Shown: piece after piece, positions 20,625 through 21,724 of the stretch | How positions within the stretch are numbered: the first letter of the stretch is position 1 | How the letters are laid out: every line of letters starts with the position of its first letter | Origin: DASVLX01 sp035552275 | GTDB lineage: Bacteria; Actinomycetota; Actinomycetes; Mycobacteriales; Pseudonocardiaceae | NCBI GenBank assembly: GCA_035552275.1 | Contig: DASZLR010000117.1 | Coordinates: 1 to 21,724 of the forward strand | Length of the DNA stretch: 21,724 bases | Reading direction: 5' to 3' | The notes under the pieces: model-generated | Told to the model about the DNA's origin: nothing | Databases searched by the model: none | The model's input: only the letters and a program-made list of their open reading frames with translations | Program-made: the position numbers and the translations under genes

Positions 20625-21724
20625 GTGGCTTCGTTGGACGACGCGCTGGAGCCGGTGCTCGGTGGCAAAACGGCCAAGGCGCTGGCCTCGGCGCTGGACC
20701 TGCACACCGTGGGCGACCTGCTGCGGCACTATCCCCGCCGGTACGCCGAACGCGGCGAACTGACCAATGTGGCCGGTCTGACGGTCGGCGAGCACGCGAC
20801 CGTGCTGGCCAAAGTGGAGCGCGCCAGCAAACGCAGTATGCGCAGCCGCCGCGGCACCATTCTGGACGTCCGGATCACCGACGGGTTGCGGTCGCTGAGC
20901 TGCACGTTCTTCAACCAGGCGTGGCGGGAACGGGAACTGCTGCCCGGCCGGCGCGGACTGTTCGCCGGCAAGGTCACCGCGTTTCGCGGGCAACTGCAGC
21001 TCGCCAACCCGGAATACCAGCTGTTGGACGGTGCCGACAACGCCGCCGACGAGTCCACTGTGGAGGAATTCGCGAACGCGCTGATCCCGGTGTATCCGGC
21101 GGCGGCCGGGCTGCCGTCGTGGTCGATCGCCCGGTGCGTGCGGCAGGTGCTGGACGTGTGGGACGGCGCGACCGATCCGTTGCCCACGCCGCTGCGCGAA
21201 CGCCATCGGTTGTCCGGCCTGGCCGACGCGCTGCGCGGAATCCACCGGCCGGACGGCTGGCCGACGGTGGAAGCCGCGCGCCGCCGGCTGAAATGGGACG
21301 AGGCATTGGCGGTGCAGCTGATGCTGGCCCGGCGGCGGCTGTCGGCCGACGCCCGGCCTGCCCCGGCCTGCCCGCCCCGCGAGGACGGCATCCTGGACGC
21401 ATTCGACGCGCGGCTGCCGTTCGAGCTGACCGAGGGGCAGCGCGAGGTCGGCGAGGATGTCGCGAAGGACCTGTCCGGCGAGCATCCGATGAACCGGCTG
21501 CTGCAGGGCGAGGTCGGCTCCGGCAAGACCGTGGTCGCGCTGCGGGCGATGTTGCAGGCCGTCGACGCCGGCCGGCAGGCGGCGCTCCTCGCGCCCACGG
21601 AAGTCCTTGCCGCGCAACATCTTCGGTCGCTGCGCGAGATGCTCGGCGATCTCGCGCAGGCCGGCGAGTTGGGCGGGGCCGAGCAGGCGACCCGGCTGGC
21701 GCTGCTGACCGGCTCGCTGAACGC
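20625..21724 (+). CDS. recG: ATP-dependent DNA helicase RecG, N-terminal part
   Basis: The first 366 residues of RecG; the gene runs off the right edge. RecG remodels stalled forks and branch-migrates Holliday junctions. Residues 1-50 include LGGKTAKALASALDLHTVGDLLRHYPRRY. The wedge OB-fold (about 50-150) contains FFNQAW and FAGKVTAFRGQLQLANPEYQLL, then LIPVYPAAAGLPSW. Helicase motif I is LLQGEVGSGKTVVA (P-loop 295-302), preceded by the Q-motif-like LPFELTEGQ and followed by motif Ia LLAPTEVLAAQH. GTG 20625 is the first plausible start after the DAK2 stop. The frame has no stop to the end of the window. Confidence 0.95.
   Translation, partial: MASLDDALEPVLGGKTAKALASALDLHTVGDLLRHYPRRYAERGELTNVAGLTVGEHATVLAKVERASKRSMRSRRGTILDVRITDGLRSLSCTFFNQAWRERELLPGRRGLFAGKVTAFRGQLQLANPEYQLLDGADNAADESTVEEFANALIPVYPAAAGLPSWSIARCVRQVLDVWDGATDPLPTPLRERHRLSGLADALRGIHRPDGWPTVEAARRRLKWDEALAVQLMLARRRLSADARPAPACPPREDGILDAFDARLPFELTEGQREVGEDVAKDLSGEHPMNRLLQGEVGSGKTVVALRAMLQAVDAGRQAALLAPTEVLAAQHLRSLREMLGDLAQAGELGGAEQATRLALLTGSLN

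Noticed and set aside
20166..21620. Minus-strand open frame (484 codons) across the DAK2-recG junction
   Set aside because: It is antisense to two clearly identified genes and has shadow-like composition.

Overview
This is a high-GC chromosomal segment with frequent GTG/TTG starts. The gene content is actinobacterial: C+ type ribosomal protein L28, a DUF3515 protein, an AsnC-ligand-domain protein, ThiL, a family 1 uracil-DNA glycosylase with GQDPYP in place of GQDPYH, and EspC-like and WXG-type secretion substrates. I infer Pseudonocardiales or a close relative. The genus is not determinable from the sequence alone.

Layout. (1) 1-615, minus strand: the 5' end of smc and acylphosphatase. (2) 705-2074, plus strand: two envelope genes, an anchored CAP-domain protein and an anchored Thr/Pro-rich protein. 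They end at a strong hairpin at 2096-2140. (3) 2158-3490: a lone AAA ATPase with a DUF4143-type nuclease-like C-terminus. It is preceded by a 23-bp-period tandem repeat and looks like a moron-like insertion. (4) 3499-11409, minus strand: a complete, fully overlapping high-affinity potassium uptake operon. Its order is an unannotated 27-residue membrane peptide, then kdpF, kdpA, kdpB, kdpC, kdpD and kdpE. The 346-bp control region 11410-11755 holds helically phased direct repeats, two perfect 16-bp palindromes and a 19-bp tandem repeat. (5) 11756-13471, minus strand: mutM, DUF3515 and an AsnC-type ligand-binding protein. (6) 13595-15109, plus strand: thiL and a gamma-carbonic anhydrase-like protein. 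(7) 15143-17722: an accessory islet of two coupled plus-strand membrane proteins facing, across a terminator hairpin, a two-gene type VII secretion substrate pair. (8) 17822-21724: ung (+), rpmB (-), a DAK2/FakA-like protein (+) and the 5' part of recG (+).

How it works together. KdpD and KdpE sense potassium limitation or turgor and should induce KdpFABC, a P-type ATPase potassium pump. Regions 5, 6 and 8 are housekeeping genes for DNA repair, thiamine diphosphate synthesis and translation. Their orientation relative to smc and mutM suggests an inversion compared with the order I recall from Mycobacterium and Streptomyces. The least explained parts are the repeat-fronted ATPase (2096-3490), the extra small peptide and operator array of kdp, and the islet at 15129-17722.
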